In this document: positions 1 through 8,381 of the stretch, one piece after another
Layout: every line of letters starts with the position of its first letter
Position numbering within the stretch: position 1 is the stretch's first letter
From: Pseudaminobacter sp047739745
GTDB taxonomy: Bacteria; Pseudomonadota; Alphaproteobacteria; Rhizobiales; Rhizobiaceae
Assembly: GCF_047739745.1 (NCBI RefSeq)
Contig: NZ_JBLLVA010000002.1
Location: 124,001-188,000, forward strand
DNA: 64,000 bases
Direction of reading: 5' to 3'
The notes under the pieces: model-generated
The model's database searches: none
What the model was told of the DNA's origin: nothing
What the model saw: only the letters and a program-made list of their open reading frames with translations
Translations under genes and position numbers: made by a program

Positions 1-1
1 C

Positions 2-514
2 ATCTACCCTAAGGCCAAGGGCCTCGTGGCGATGGTATCGCGCAGCGCCGATGCCGAACTCAATGCGCTGGTCGTCGAGAAGCTCGGATTTCAGGCGGTG
101 CGCGGTTCGGGCGGACGCGAGGGCACTCAGAATGTCGAAAAAGGCGGCGCGCGCGCCTTGATTGCCCTGAAAAGGGCGCTCGATGCCGGCAAGAATGTCG
201 CCATGATCGCAGATATTCCACACGGCACCCCGCGTCAGGCAGGGCTTGGCATCGTCACGCTGGCGCGTCTTTCAGGTCGACCGATAATCGCGGTGGCGAT
301 CGCCACCAGCCGACGCAAGGTGCTCGAAAGGACCTGGGACAAGACCACGATCAACCTGCCTTTCGGGCGTTGTGGCCTCGTCGTCGGTGATCCGATCCAT
401 GTCGCGGCGGATGCCGACGAGGCTGAAATGCAACGCAAGCGGCAGGAACTCACCGACACGTTGAACGTAGCGACCGAGACGGCATATCGCCTGGCCGATG
501 GTGAGCGCAAATGA
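2..514 (+). CDS. DUF374 lysophospholipid acyltransferase-family protein (5' end outside window)
   Basis: The reading frame is open from the left edge and ends at 514, so the N-terminus is missing. The visible ~170 residues match the C-terminal part of DUF374 proteins, which resemble the LPLAT acyltransferases and occur in alphaproteobacterial lipid A/Kdo operons. The stretch with VSRSADAE, GSGGREG, a Lys/Arg-rich helix and IADIPHGTPRQAG is typical of the family; the catalytic HX4D motif would lie upstream of the window. The stop overlaps the next gene (waaA) in an ATGA, so the two are co-transcribed. The role is presumably acylation of a lipid A or phospholipid precursor at the inner membrane. 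The family is clear; the substrate is not known. Confidence 0.85.
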   Translation: MYPKAKGLVAMVSRSADAELNALVVEKLGFQAVRGSGGREGTQNVEKGGARALIALKRALDAGKNVAMIADIPHGTPRQAGLGIVTLARLSGRPIIAVAIATSRRKVLERTWDKTTINLPFGRCGLVVGDPIHVAADADEAEMQRKRQELTDTLNVATETAYRLADGERK

Positions 515-1836
515 GCGAACGCTGGGCGCGCACCCTTTTGTCGGCCTATCGCCTGGCAGGCTCGCTCGCCTATCCGGTGATCGGCACCTATGTCGCCTGG
601 CGTTCCAGCCGGGGCAAGGAAGATCACAGGCGGCGGCGCGAACGTTACGGTCGTGCCGGCCACCCCCGCCCGGAAGGTCCGGTGATCTGGGTGCACGCGG
701 CAAGCGTCGGTGAAACGGTGGCGGTGGTTTCGCTCATCGAGCGCATACTGGGCTATGGAATGCATGTGGTGCTGACGACGGGCACGGTCACCTCGGCAAA
801 AGTAGCGCAGGAGCGGCTCGGCAGCCGTGTCATCCACCAATATGTGCCGCTCGACCTGAAGCCCGCCGTGAGCCGCTTCCTCGACCACTGGCAGCCTGAT
901 CTGGCGATCATCGCCGAGTCGGAAATCTGGCCGATGACGATCCTGGAACTTGGCGCCCGCCGCGTGCCGCAGGTTCTGGTCAACGGGCGCTTGTCCGATC
1001 GCTCCTTCAAATCATGGAAGAAGCGGCCCTATCTGGCTGAAGCCCTGTTCGAGAACATGGCGCACGTGGTCGCCCAGTCCGAGGTGGACGCCGAACGTTT
1101 CGCCGCCCTTGGGGCGCGTCCGGTAACCATTTCGGGAAATCTGAAGGTCGACACCAATCCGCCGCCGGCGAACGATGTGGAGCTTGCCACCTTGCAGCGG
1201 CAGATCGGCAAGCGGCCGAACTGGGCGGCCATCTCCACGCACAATGGCGAGGAGCAGGTGGCCGCCGACCTTCACCTTCTGTTGCGGGATCGCCATCCCG
1301 GCCTGCTGACGATCATAGTGCCGCGCCATCCCGACCGGGCGGAGGCGCTGATTGCCGATTTTTCAGAGCGCGGTCTGAAGGTCGCGCGGCGCAGCACCGG
1401 CGACGCGGTGACGGCCGACACCGACATTCTGCTTGGCGACACGATCGGTGAAATGGGTCTTTATCTGCGCCTGACGGAAATCGCCTTCGTCGGTCGTTCG
1501 CTGACGTCGGAAGGGGGACAGAATCCGCTGGAACCGGCGATGCTGGAAACGGCGGTCCTGTCCGGGCGCAATGTCCAGAATTTCCGTGATACTTATCAGC
1601 GGCTGATTGAAAGCGGCGGTGCCCGGCTGGTGCGCGACAGCGACATGCTGGCCCGCGCGGTCAATTTCCTGCTGCTCAACGAGAGGGCGCGCCACGACAT
1701 GATGGCGGCAGGCGTCACCACGGTCAACGAGATGCGCGGAGCGCTCGCCAAGACATTGAAGGCGCTCGAGCCCTTCATCCAGCCGCTGATCGTCAAGTCC
1801 CGCCTCAAGGGAACGGGTTCGCTTCGTGACCAGTGA
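511..1836 (+). CDS. waaA: 3-deoxy-D-manno-octulosonic acid (Kdo) transferase
   Basis: WaaA (KdtA), a GT30 glycosyltransferase, moves Kdo from CMP-Kdo to the lipid A precursor at the cytoplasmic face of the inner membrane. The 441-residue length is normal. The N-terminus has a membrane-anchoring segment (TLLSAYRLAGSLAYPVIG) followed by the family motif HAASVGE at residues 62-68. IAESEIWP and the C-terminal EGGQNPLEPA motif, which contacts the CMP-sugar donor, are present. The start overlaps the upstream acyltransferase by 4 bp, and the end overlaps lpxK by 11 bp, as in a lipid A operon. Whether it adds one or two Kdo residues cannot be read from sequence. Confidence 0.96.
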   Translation: MSERWARTLLSAYRLAGSLAYPVIGTYVAWRSSRGKEDHRRRRERYGRAGHPRPEGPVIWVHAASVGETVAVVSLIERILGYGMHVVLTTGTVTSAKVAQERLGSRVIHQYVPLDLKPAVSRFLDHWQPDLAIIAESEIWPMTILELGARRVPQVLVNGRLSDRSFKSWKKRPYLAEALFENMAHVVAQSEVDAERFAALGARPVTISGNLKVDTNPPPANDVELATLQRQIGKRPNWAAISTHNGEEQVAADLHLLLRDRHPGLLTIIVPRHPDRAEALIADFSERGLKVARRSTGDAVTADTDILLGDTIGEMGLYLRLTEIAFVGRSLTSEGGQNPLEPAMLETAVLSGRNVQNFRDTYQRLIESGGARLVRDSDMLARAVNFLLLNERARHDMMAAGVTTVNEMRGALAKTLKALEPFIQPLIVKSRLKGTGSLRDQ

Positions 1837-2848
1837 AGCGCCGCCGTTCTGGTGGGAGAAGCCCGGTTGGCGCGCCTTGGCGCTGTCGCCGCTCTCCACG
1901 CTTTACGGGCTGGCGGCTGCGCGCCGCATGGCCTCGGCCAAGCGCGTGCATGCCGATCTCCCGGTGCTCTGCATCGGAAATTTCACCGTCGGCGGCACTG
2001 GAAAGACACCCGTTGCCATTGCCATGGCCAACTCGGCCAGGCGCATGAAGCTCAAGCCGGGTTTCCTGTCGCGCGGCCATGGCGGCAGTTTTTCGCAAGC
2101 CCATATCGTCGATGCGCACCACGACAGCGCCAGGCATGTTGGCGACGAGCCACTGCTTCTGGCCGAACACGCGCCAGTAGCGGTGACGGCCAACCGGGTT
2201 GCCGGGGCGAAGCTGCTCCAGGAACGCGGCTGCGATTTCCTCATCATGGACGACGGCTTCCAGAGTGCGCGCATTCACATCGACTACGCCCTGCTGGTGG
2301 TCGACGCGCGCTATGGCATCGGCAACGGCCACATCATTCCGGGGGGGCCGCTGCGGGCGCCCTTGGTCGACCAGTTGCGGTTCGCCGATGCGGTGCTGAA
2401 GATGGGCGAGGGCTTCGCGGCCGATCAGACTGTGCGCAAAGCCTCACGCGCCGGCAAGCCGATATTCGAGGCAGCGGTTCGGCCGCGCGACGGCGAACAT
2501 CTCGCCGGCCGACGCTTTCTTGCCTTTGCCGGCATCGGCCACCCTGAGAAATTCTTCACGACTGTCGCGAAGGCCGGCGGCATCGTTGCCGCCAAACGCT
2601 CGTTCCCGGACCACCATTTCTACAGCCGCGACGATCTGGACGAGCTGGCCGCGGCCGCGCGCGCCGACGGGCTTGAACTGGTGACGACGACCAAGGATGC
2701 CGCGCGCCTGCGCCATGGAGCCGCCCCCGAGGCATTTCTGGAAATGCTCGCCGTTCTGGAGATCGAAACTGTTTTCGAGGTGGGGCAAGTGCCCGAACGC
2801 ATCATTGGCGCGACGCTCGAAGCCTGGCGCCGACGGCGGTTAGGCTAA
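1826..2848 (+). CDS. lpxK: tetraacyldisaccharide 4'-kinase
   Basis: LpxK phosphorylates the 4' position of tetraacyldisaccharide 1-phosphate to make lipid IVA, the sixth step of the Raetz pathway. The protein has 340 residues, with an N-terminal amphipathic region (PPFWWEKPGWRAL) and a P-loop, GGTGKT, starting near residue 56. A DDGFQ motif and the C-terminal TTKDAARL (the TTEKD region of the family) follow. It starts at GTG, overlapping the end of waaA, so translation is probably coupled. It converges on the DUF2093 gene with a 4-bp overlap of the stop regions. Function is well supported by motifs and context. Confidence 0.96.
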   Translation: MTSEAPPFWWEKPGWRALALSPLSTLYGLAAARRMASAKRVHADLPVLCIGNFTVGGTGKTPVAIAMANSARRMKLKPGFLSRGHGGSFSQAHIVDAHHDSARHVGDEPLLLAEHAPVAVTANRVAGAKLLQERGCDFLIMDDGFQSARIHIDYALLVVDARYGIGNGHIIPGGPLRAPLVDQLRFADAVLKMGEGFAADQTVRKASRAGKPIFEAAVRPRDGEHLAGRRFLAFAGIGHPEKFFTTVAKAGGIVAAKRSFPDHHFYSRDDLDELAAAARADGLELVTTTKDAARLRHGAAPEAFLEMLAVLEIETVFEVGQVPERIIGATLEAWRRRRLG

Positions 2849-3078
2849 CGACGCTTCCGCAATTCGGGATTGGCTTCGATTTCGCGATTGAGCGCCACCG
2901 TGGCGTTGAGATACGGCTCCTGGCGCGCGACGCTCCAATATTTGAGCTCGTCAAGCGGGATGGATTCACCGGTGACCGCACAGCGCACGAAGGCCCCCGG
3001 GCTGGTGACCTGGAAATCTCCGTCGAGATAGCGGATGCGGGCTTCCCTTGCGCCGGGCCCCTCAAAGCGGTTCATCAT
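2845..3078 (-). CDS. DUF2093 domain-containing protein
   Basis: A 77-residue protein matching the DUF2093 family, which is nearly confined to alphaproteobacteria. It contains ARIRYLDGDF, GAFVRCAVTGESIPL and LKYWSVARQEPY. The single cysteine lies in a segment that reads like a small beta fold, and there is no signal peptide or membrane segment. It lies between lpxK (convergent) and mutL (same strand, about 60 bp away). No biochemical function is established for the family. The start could be either of two adjacent Met codons. Confidence 0.85.
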   Translation of the reverse strand: MMNRFEGPGAREARIRYLDGDFQVTSPGAFVRCAVTGESIPLDELKYWSVARQEPYLNATVALNREIEANPELRKRR

Positions 3079-3139
3079 CTTGGCTCAAACCTGTTTGCCG
3101 AACTGTTCCGCCACAAAACGCAGTCGCGGTCAAGCAGCG

Positions 3140-4984
3140 CTATCGTCTGCCGAACAGCCGTTCGATGTCGGCCAGCTTCAGCTCGATATAGGTGGGCCGG
3201 CCATGGTTGCAGGTGCCGGAACCAGGAGTTGCTTCCATTTGGCGCAGCAACGCGTTCATCTCGTCGGGCAGCAGCCGGCGGCCGGAGCGAACCGAGCCAT
3301 GACAGGCCATGGTGGCGGCAATTTTGTGCAGCCGCGCCTTCAGCGTCTCGGTGGTGTCGTTGTCGGCGATCTCGTCGGCGAGATCGCGGATAAGCTGGCC
3401 GACATCGGTCTCGCCGAGCATGGCCGGTGTTTCGCGCACCGCGATGGCGCCCGGCCCGAAGCGCTCGACGCCGAGCCCGAAGCGGCGCAGCATGTCGGCA
3501 TGCGCGACAATCCGCGTGACGTCGTCTTCCGGCAGATCGATGATTTCCGGTAAAAGCAGCATCTGTGCCGGAAGAGCGCGCGCATCGAGCGCCTGCTTGA
3601 GCGCCTCATAGACCAGCCGCTCATGGGCGGCGTGCTGGTCGACGATGATCAGCGAATCCGCGGTCTGCGCGACGATATAGTTCTCGTGGACCTGCGCGCG
3701 CGCCGCGCCGAGCTCGGTCCGCAGCATCACCTCCGGCACTTCTCCGTAGCCGGCGCGCGCGTCGGCACTGACGCCTGGACCCGTGTCGAACGCCGCCTGA
3801 CTGCTTTCGGAAAATCTCGGTTCCAGCGGGCGGTAGGGCGAGCGGGCGACATCGAAACCGCCGGCAGCGGCGGCTCGCAGTCCGGGGTTGAAGCTGCGGT
3901 GCCCGTTGGCGGGACCGGGATGTCCGTAGGCTGCGGCTCCGGGGCGGAAGGCGTTCATCATCGCCGAGGCGGCTGACGTTGCCGGCCGGATGCCGGCATT
4001 GGCTAGCGTCTCGCGGATGGCGCCGACGATCAGCCCGCGCACCAAGCCCGGATCGCGGAAGCGCACATCGGCCTTGGCCGGATGGACATTGACGTCGACA
4101 TGGGCTGGGTCGATCGTCAGGAACAGCACGGTCACGGCGTTGCGGTCGCGCGCCAGCACGTCGGCATAGGCGCCGCGAATGGCGGCCGCGATCAGCTTGT
4201 CTCGTACCGGGCGGCCATTGACATAGGCGTATTGCTGCAGCGCGTTGGCCCGCGAGTAAGACGGGATCGACACATGGCCGGTGAGCCGCACGTTTTCGCG
4301 CACGGCGTCGATCGCAAGCGCATTTTCGGGAAATTCCTCGCCCATTACCTGGGCGATGCGGCGCAGCCGGCCATCCTCCCCGTCGCCGGCGGTTGGCAGT
4401 TCGAGGCGTGTACGATCCGGGCCGGAGAGCGTGAAGGCGACGGCGGGAAAGGCGATGGCGATGCGCTTGACGACGTCGCTGATCGCCGTCGACTCGGCGC
4501 GCTCGCCCTTCATGAACTTGAGCCGCGCCGGCGTGGCGAAGAACAGGTCGCGCACCTCGACCGAAGTACCGCGATTGGCGGCGGCCGGCCGTACCGCCGA
4601 GACCTGGCCGCCCTCCACCGCGATTTCGGCGCCGGCATCGCCGGAAACGGTGCGCGAGCGGATCGTTAGCCGCGCTACGGAACCGATCGAGGGCAGGGCC
4701 TCGCCGCGAAAGCCGAGCGATCGAATGTCGTGGATGTCGTTGGAGAGTTTGGAGGTGCAGTGCCGCGACACCGCAAGTTCCAGCTCGGATGGCGGAATGC
4801 CCGATCCATCGTCGCCGACACGGATCAGGTTGAGCCCGCCGCCCGCCGTAACGATTTCCAGCCGCGTGGCGCCCGCATCGAGCGCGTTTTCAACCAGTTC
4901 CTTGACGACACTTGCCGGACGCTCGATGACCTCGCCGGCAGCGATCTGGTTGATCATCGTTTCTGAGAGGTGGCGGATCGGCAT
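3140..4984 (-). CDS. mutL: DNA mismatch repair protein MutL
   Basis: MutL couples mismatch recognition by MutS to strand removal. The GHKL ATPase domain is intact: E29 and N33 in KELVENALDAGA, DDGSGI, and GFRGEALPSIGSVARL. The C-terminal dimerisation domain carries DQHAAHERLVYE near residues 448-459, a match to DQHA(X)2E(X)4E, plus a CNHGRPT motif. It is therefore predicted to be the nicking-endonuclease type of MutL expected in bacteria without MutH. I chose the Met at 4984 (MPIRHLSETMINQIA), giving 614 residues; the frame stays open to 5206, but that extension is Arg-rich, non-homologous and overlaps queF. Confidence 0.96.
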   Translation of the reverse strand: MPIRHLSETMINQIAAGEVIERPASVVKELVENALDAGATRLEIVTAGGGLNLIRVGDDGSGIPPSELELAVSRHCTSKLSNDIHDIRSLGFRGEALPSIGSVARLTIRSRTVSGDAGAEIAVEGGQVSAVRPAAANRGTSVEVRDLFFATPARLKFMKGERAESTAISDVVKRIAIAFPAVAFTLSGPDRTRLELPTAGDGEDGRLRRIAQVMGEEFPENALAIDAVRENVRLTGHVSIPSYSRANALQQYAYVNGRPVRDKLIAAAIRGAYADVLARDRNAVTVLFLTIDPAHVDVNVHPAKADVRFRDPGLVRGLIVGAIRETLANAGIRPATSAASAMMNAFRPGAAAYGHPGPANGHRSFNPGLRAAAAGGFDVARSPYRPLEPRFSESSQAAFDTGPGVSADARAGYGEVPEVMLRTELGAARAQVHENYIVAQTADSLIIVDQHAAHERLVYEALKQALDARALPAQMLLLPEIIDLPEDDVTRIVAHADMLRRFGLGVERFGPGAIAVRETPAMLGETDVGQLIRDLADEIADNDTTETLKARLHKIAATMACHGSVRSGRRLLPDEMNALLRQMEATPGSGTCNHGRPTYIELKLADIERLFGRR

Positions 4985-5025
4985 CTGGATATCATATGCG
5001 GATTCGAGCGCGACGGAAAAGCCAA

Positions 5026-5487
5026 TCAACCGCGGCCGCGATAGGGCGCCACGCCGGTGTCCGGCAGCCATGCCCCTTCGGGCGGAGTGCCGGTCTGCCA
5101 GAAGACGTCGATCGGAATGCCGCCGCGCGGATACCAGTAGCCGGCGATGCGCAGCCAGAGCGGCTTGGTTGCTTCGACGACGCGCCGGGCGATCATGACG
5201 GTGCAATCCTCATGGAAGGCGCCGTGATTTCGGAAGGAAACCAGGAACAGCTTCAGCGACTTGGATTCGACCAGGGCGGCGTCGGGCGCATAGTCGATGA
5301 CAATATGCGCAAAATCCGGCTGGCCGGTCACCGGGCAGAGCGAGGTGAATTCCGGGCAGGTGAAGCGGACGATCGCCGGCGGGCCATCGCCACGCGAATA
5401 GGGCACCGTCTCCAGGACGGCTGTTTCCGGCGAAGCGGGCGTCGCCACAGGCGCGCCAAGCTGAGTGAGGCTGTCGGTTATGGTCAT
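5026..5487 (-). CDS. queF: NADPH-dependent 7-cyano-7-deazaguanine reductase
   Basis: QueF reduces preQ0 to preQ1 in queuosine synthesis for tRNA modification. At 153 residues it is the short, single-domain (type I, Bacillus-like) T-fold form. The motif FTSLCPVTGQPDF holds the active-site cysteine at residue 51, which forms a thioimide with the nitrile. FLVSFRNHGAFHED supplies the QueF signature and the conserved His/Glu. The start at 5487 (MTITDSLTQLG) is chosen because the open frame upstream to 5667 has no family similarity. It shares a ~205-bp divergent intergenic region with gcdH and lies about 40 bp upstream of mutL. Confidence 0.95.
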   Translation of the reverse strand: MTITDSLTQLGAPVATPASPETAVLETVPYSRGDGPPAIVRFTCPEFTSLCPVTGQPDFAHIVIDYAPDAALVESKSLKLFLVSFRNHGAFHEDCTVMIARRVVEATKPLWLRIAGYWYPRGGIPIDVFWQTGTPPEGAWLPDTGVAPYRGRG

Positions 5488-5660
5488 TTTGGTCGTCTCG
5501 ATGGATGCGCTGTTTCGGGCTTCGGATGCGCGTTTGTTAGCGCTTATAGACGCATTTTGGGGGAACCAGAAGATAAGTGTGTCCCTGAGTTTTCCGCTTC
5601 TGGCCCATCGCGAAGCGGCAAAAGCGTTTTGCCCTCGCGGGCAATCCGCGCTACAGTAAT

Positions 5661-5676
5661 ATTTCAAGCTTCAAAT
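5661..5676. promoter_or_regulatory. palindromic operator candidate upstream of gcdH
   Basis: The sequence ATTTCAAGCTTCAAAT is a near-palindrome. Its core TTTCAAGCTT is identical to the perfect palindrome TTTCAAGCTTGAAA at 33971-33984, in front of the 2-aminobenzoyl-CoA operon. It ends 16 bp before the gcdH ATG, next to the Shine-Dalgarno-like CGGAAGG, where a bound repressor would block expression. The assignment as a MarR-type site is inferred from shape and from the shared sequence. Confidence 0.5.
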
Positions 5677-5692
5677 AAATTCGGAAGGCGCC

Positions 5693-6898
5693 ATGAACAT
5701 CGAAAAAAGGGCGGCGGACACGGCCTCCTTCGTCTGGGACGATCCGTTTTTGCTGGAAGGCCAGCTGACCGAGGATGAGCGCATGGTCCGCGATGCGGCG
5801 GCCGCGTTTGCCGCCGACAAGTTAAGCCCCCGCGTCGAGGACGCCTATCTCAGCGAGAAGACCGATCCGGCGATTTTTCGAGAGATGGGCGAGGCGGGTC
5901 TGCTCGGCATCACCGTTCCGGAGGAATATGGCGGCTTGGGCGCGGGCTATGTGACCTATGGGCTCGTGGCGCGCGAAGTCGAACGGGTCGATTCCGGCTA
6001 CCGCTCGATGATGAGCGTGCAATCCTCGCTGGTCATGTACCCGATCCATGCCTATGGCTCGGAAGAGCAGCGCCGAAAGTACCTGCCCAAGCTTGCCTCG
6101 GGCGAGTGGATCGGCTGCTTCGGGCTGACGGAACCCGACGCCGGTTCGGATCCCGGCGGCATGAAGACCCGTGCCGAAAAGACGGCGAACGGCTACCGCA
6201 TTTCCGGCTCGAAGATGTGGATTTCCAATGCGCCGATCGCCGACGTGTTTGTCGTATGGGCGAAATCGGTGGGCCACGACAACCAGATCCGCGGTTTCGT
6301 GCTGGAAAAAGGCACGAAGGGCCTTTCGGCGCCGAAGATCGAGGGCAAGCTTTCGCTGAGGGCGTCGATCACCGGCGAGATCGTCATGGATGGCGTCGAA
6401 GTCGGTGAGGAGGCGCTGCTGCCCAACGCCTCAGGGCTCAAGGGACCGTTCGGCTGCCTCAACCGCGCCCGCTACGGCATTTCATGGGGGGTCATGGGCG
6501 CCGCCGAGGACTGCTGGCATCGAGCACGCCAATATGGCCTCGATCGCAAGCAGTTCGGCAAGCCGCTCGCCGCCACGCAGCTCTACCAGAAGAAGCTGGC
6601 GGACATGCAGACCGAGATTGCACTTGGCCTGCAGGGTTCGCTGCGCGTCGGGCGGCTGATGGATGAGCATAAATTCGCGCCGGAAATGATCAGCCTGGTC
6701 AAGCGCAATAATTGCGGTAAGGCGCTCGACATCGCCCGGCAGGCCCGCGACATGCATGGCGGCAACGGCATCCAGATCGGCTATCACGTCATGCGCCATG
6801 CGCAGAACCTCGAAACCGTCAACACCTATGAGGGCACGCATGACGTGCATGCCCTGATCCTGGGACGCGCACAGACCGGCATCCAGGCGTTCTTCTGA
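5693..6898 (+). CDS. gcdH: glutaryl-CoA dehydrogenase
   Basis: A 401-residue flavin enzyme of the acyl-CoA dehydrogenase family that oxidises and decarboxylates glutaryl-CoA to crotonyl-CoA in lysine, tryptophan and some aromatic degradation routes. It resembles the GcdH branch over its whole length: N-terminal TASFVWDDPFLLEGQLTEDE, the flavin/substrate segment GCFGLTEPDAGSDPGGM, the RARYGISWGVMGAAEDC region, and the catalytic base Glu380 in NTYEGTHDVHALILGR. It starts at an ATG preceded by CGGAAGG. It is divergent from queF and followed by a strong hairpin, so it is probably monocistronic. A palindrome near its start links it to the operon at 34048. Confidence 0.93.
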   Translation: MNIEKRAADTASFVWDDPFLLEGQLTEDERMVRDAAAAFAADKLSPRVEDAYLSEKTDPAIFREMGEAGLLGITVPEEYGGLGAGYVTYGLVAREVERVDSGYRSMMSVQSSLVMYPIHAYGSEEQRRKYLPKLASGEWIGCFGLTEPDAGSDPGGMKTRAEKTANGYRISGSKMWISNAPIADVFVVWAKSVGHDNQIRGFVLEKGTKGLSAPKIEGKLSLRASITGEIVMDGVEVGEEALLPNASGLKGPFGCLNRARYGISWGVMGAAEDCWHRARQYGLDRKQFGKPLAATQLYQKKLADMQTEIALGLQGSLRVGRLMDEHKFAPEMISLVKRNNCGKALDIARQARDMHGGNGIQIGYHVMRHAQNLETVNTYEGTHDVHALILGRAQTGIQAFF

Positions 6899-6910
6899 AA
6901 ACGATGCTGG

Positions 6911-6941
6911 TCACCTTCCCTCGTTTGCCGAGGGAAGGTGA
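6911..6941 (+). terminator. hairpin downstream of gcdH
   Basis: A perfect 13-bp inverted repeat (TCACCTTCCCTCG and its reverse complement) with a 5-nt loop, TTTGC, begins 12 bp after the gcdH stop and is followed by TTTCGG. The stem is stable, but a long U-run is missing. It is the likely end of the gcdH transcript and lies about 60 bp before kbl. Confidence 0.7.
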
Positions 6942-7002
6942 TTTCGGATGGATTTTTCGAGCCGGTGGCGCGAAGGTCGGTTGACCAATCGAGGGATTTT
7001 TC

Positions 7003-8187
7003 GTGACCAACGCTTTCCTCTCTCATCTCGCTTCCGAGCTCGACGGCCTCAAATCAGCGGGGCTCTACAAATCCGAGCGCGTCATCACCTCACCGCAATC
7101 AGCCGAGATCGCGGTCGGCGGCAAAAAGCTGCTAAACTTTTGCGCCAACAACTATCTCGGCTTGGCCGACAGTGCCGAGCTGCGTGACGCGGCGAAAGCG
7201 GCGCTCGACCGCTATGGCTATGGCATGGCCTCTGTGCGCTTCATCTGCGGCACGCAGGAGGAGCACAAGGAACTGGAGGGGAAGATTTCGGCCTTCCTCG
7301 GCATGGAAGACACGATTCTCTATTCCTCTTGCTTTGACGCCAATACCGGCCTGTTCGAGACGCTGCTTTCGGACGAGGACGCCATCATTTCCGATGCGTT
7401 GAACCACGCCTCAATTATCGACGGCGTGCGCTTGTCGAAGGCCAGGCGGCTGCGCTACGCCAACAACGACATGGCCGATCTCGAGGCCCGGCTGAAGGAG
7501 GCGAAAGACAGCCGGTTCCGGCTGATCGCCACGGATGGCGTGTTTTCCATGGACGGCATCATCGCCAATCTGAAGGGCATCTGCGATCTCGCCGAAAAAT
7601 ACCATGCGATGGTGATGGTCGATGACAGTCATGCCGTCGGCTTCGTCGGGCAGCACGGCCGAGGCACGCCCGAATATTGTGGCGTCGAGGGCCGCGTCGA
7701 TATTCTCACAGGTACGCTCGGCAAGGCTCTCGGCGGTGCCTCGGGTGGCTACACCAGCGGCAAAAGAGAGGTGGTCGACTGGCTGCGCCAGCGCTCGCGG
7801 CCCTATCTGTTCTCCAACACGTTGGCCCCTTCTATCGCCGGCGCCTCGATCAAGGTGCTCGAACTGATTGCCGAAGGCGAGGGGCTGCGCAGCAAGCTCT
7901 ACGACAATGCCGCCCGCTTCCGCGCCGGCATGTCGAGACTTGGCTTTACGCTCGCCGGCGCCGATCATCCGATCATTCCGGTTATGCTTGGAGATGCGGC
8001 GTTGGCGCAGGACATGGCGGCAAGACTGTTGGATCACGGCATCTACGTCATCGGCTTCTCGTTTCCGGTCGTGCCCAAGGGCCAGGCGCGCATCCGTACG
8101 CAAATGTCCGCCGCGCACTCCGCGCAAGACATCGACCGTGCGGTCGAGGCCTTCGATGCGGTAGGAAAGGAATTGGGTGTGATCTGA
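7003..8187 (+). CDS. kbl: glycine C-acetyltransferase (2-amino-3-ketobutyrate CoA ligase)
   Basis: Kbl is a PLP enzyme that cleaves 2-amino-3-ketobutyrate with CoA into glycine and acetyl-CoA, the second step of threonine breakdown after Tdh. The 394 residues are the usual length for this alpha-oxoamine synthase. The PLP lysine is Lys241 in TGTLGKALGGASGG, and DDSHAVGFVGQHGRGTPE, SFPVVPKGQARIRTQMSAAH and an N-terminal LNFCANNYLGL are all family hallmarks. The start is GTG with GAGGG upstream. tdh follows on the same strand after a ~195-bp gap that holds a palindromic repeat, so the pair may not be one tight transcript. Confidence 0.96.
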   Translation: MTNAFLSHLASELDGLKSAGLYKSERVITSPQSAEIAVGGKKLLNFCANNYLGLADSAELRDAAKAALDRYGYGMASVRFICGTQEEHKELEGKISAFLGMEDTILYSSCFDANTGLFETLLSDEDAIISDALNHASIIDGVRLSKARRLRYANNDMADLEARLKEAKDSRFRLIATDGVFSMDGIIANLKGICDLAEKYHAMVMVDDSHAVGFVGQHGRGTPEYCGVEGRVDILTGTLGKALGGASGGYTSGKREVVDWLRQRSRPYLFSNTLAPSIAGASIKVLELIAEGEGLRSKLYDNAARFRAGMSRLGFTLAGADHPIIPVMLGDAALAQDMAARLLDHGIYVIGFSFPVVPKGQARIRTQMSAAHSAQDIDRAVEAFDAVGKELGVI

Positions 8188-8198
8188 TGCGGAGTCAG

Positions 8199-8309
8199 CC
8201 CTCATCCGGCCGCGTCGCGGCCACCTGCTCTCCGGCGCGGAGAAGAGGCGGGCGGAGACGCTCCTCTCCCCTTTTTGGGGCGACCGCGAAGCGGAGGTTG
8301 GGTGAGAGG
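8199..8309. repeat. intergenic palindromic repeat of rhizobial type
   Basis: The gap between kbl and tdh has the look of the dispersed palindromic elements (RIME/RPE-like) of Rhizobiales: it opens with CCCTCATCCGGCC and closes with GGTTGGGTGAGAGG, which are roughly inverted copies. Inside are the palindrome GGCCGCGTCGCGGCC (8208-8222) and CTCTCCCCTTTTTGGGGCG, which folds on itself. No ORF is present. The family assignment rests on pattern memory, since only one copy is visible here. Confidence 0.5.
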
Positions 8310-8381
8310 ATATTCAACTGCATTTCATGACCGGCAGCCCTGCACTACATTGAAAGTCTCCGGATCAAGAGGAACAAGATC

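Noticed and set aside
4985..5206. N-terminal extension of mutL
   Set aside because: The extra 74 residues are Arg-rich, overlap queF on the same strand, and family members begin at MPIRHLSETMINQIA.
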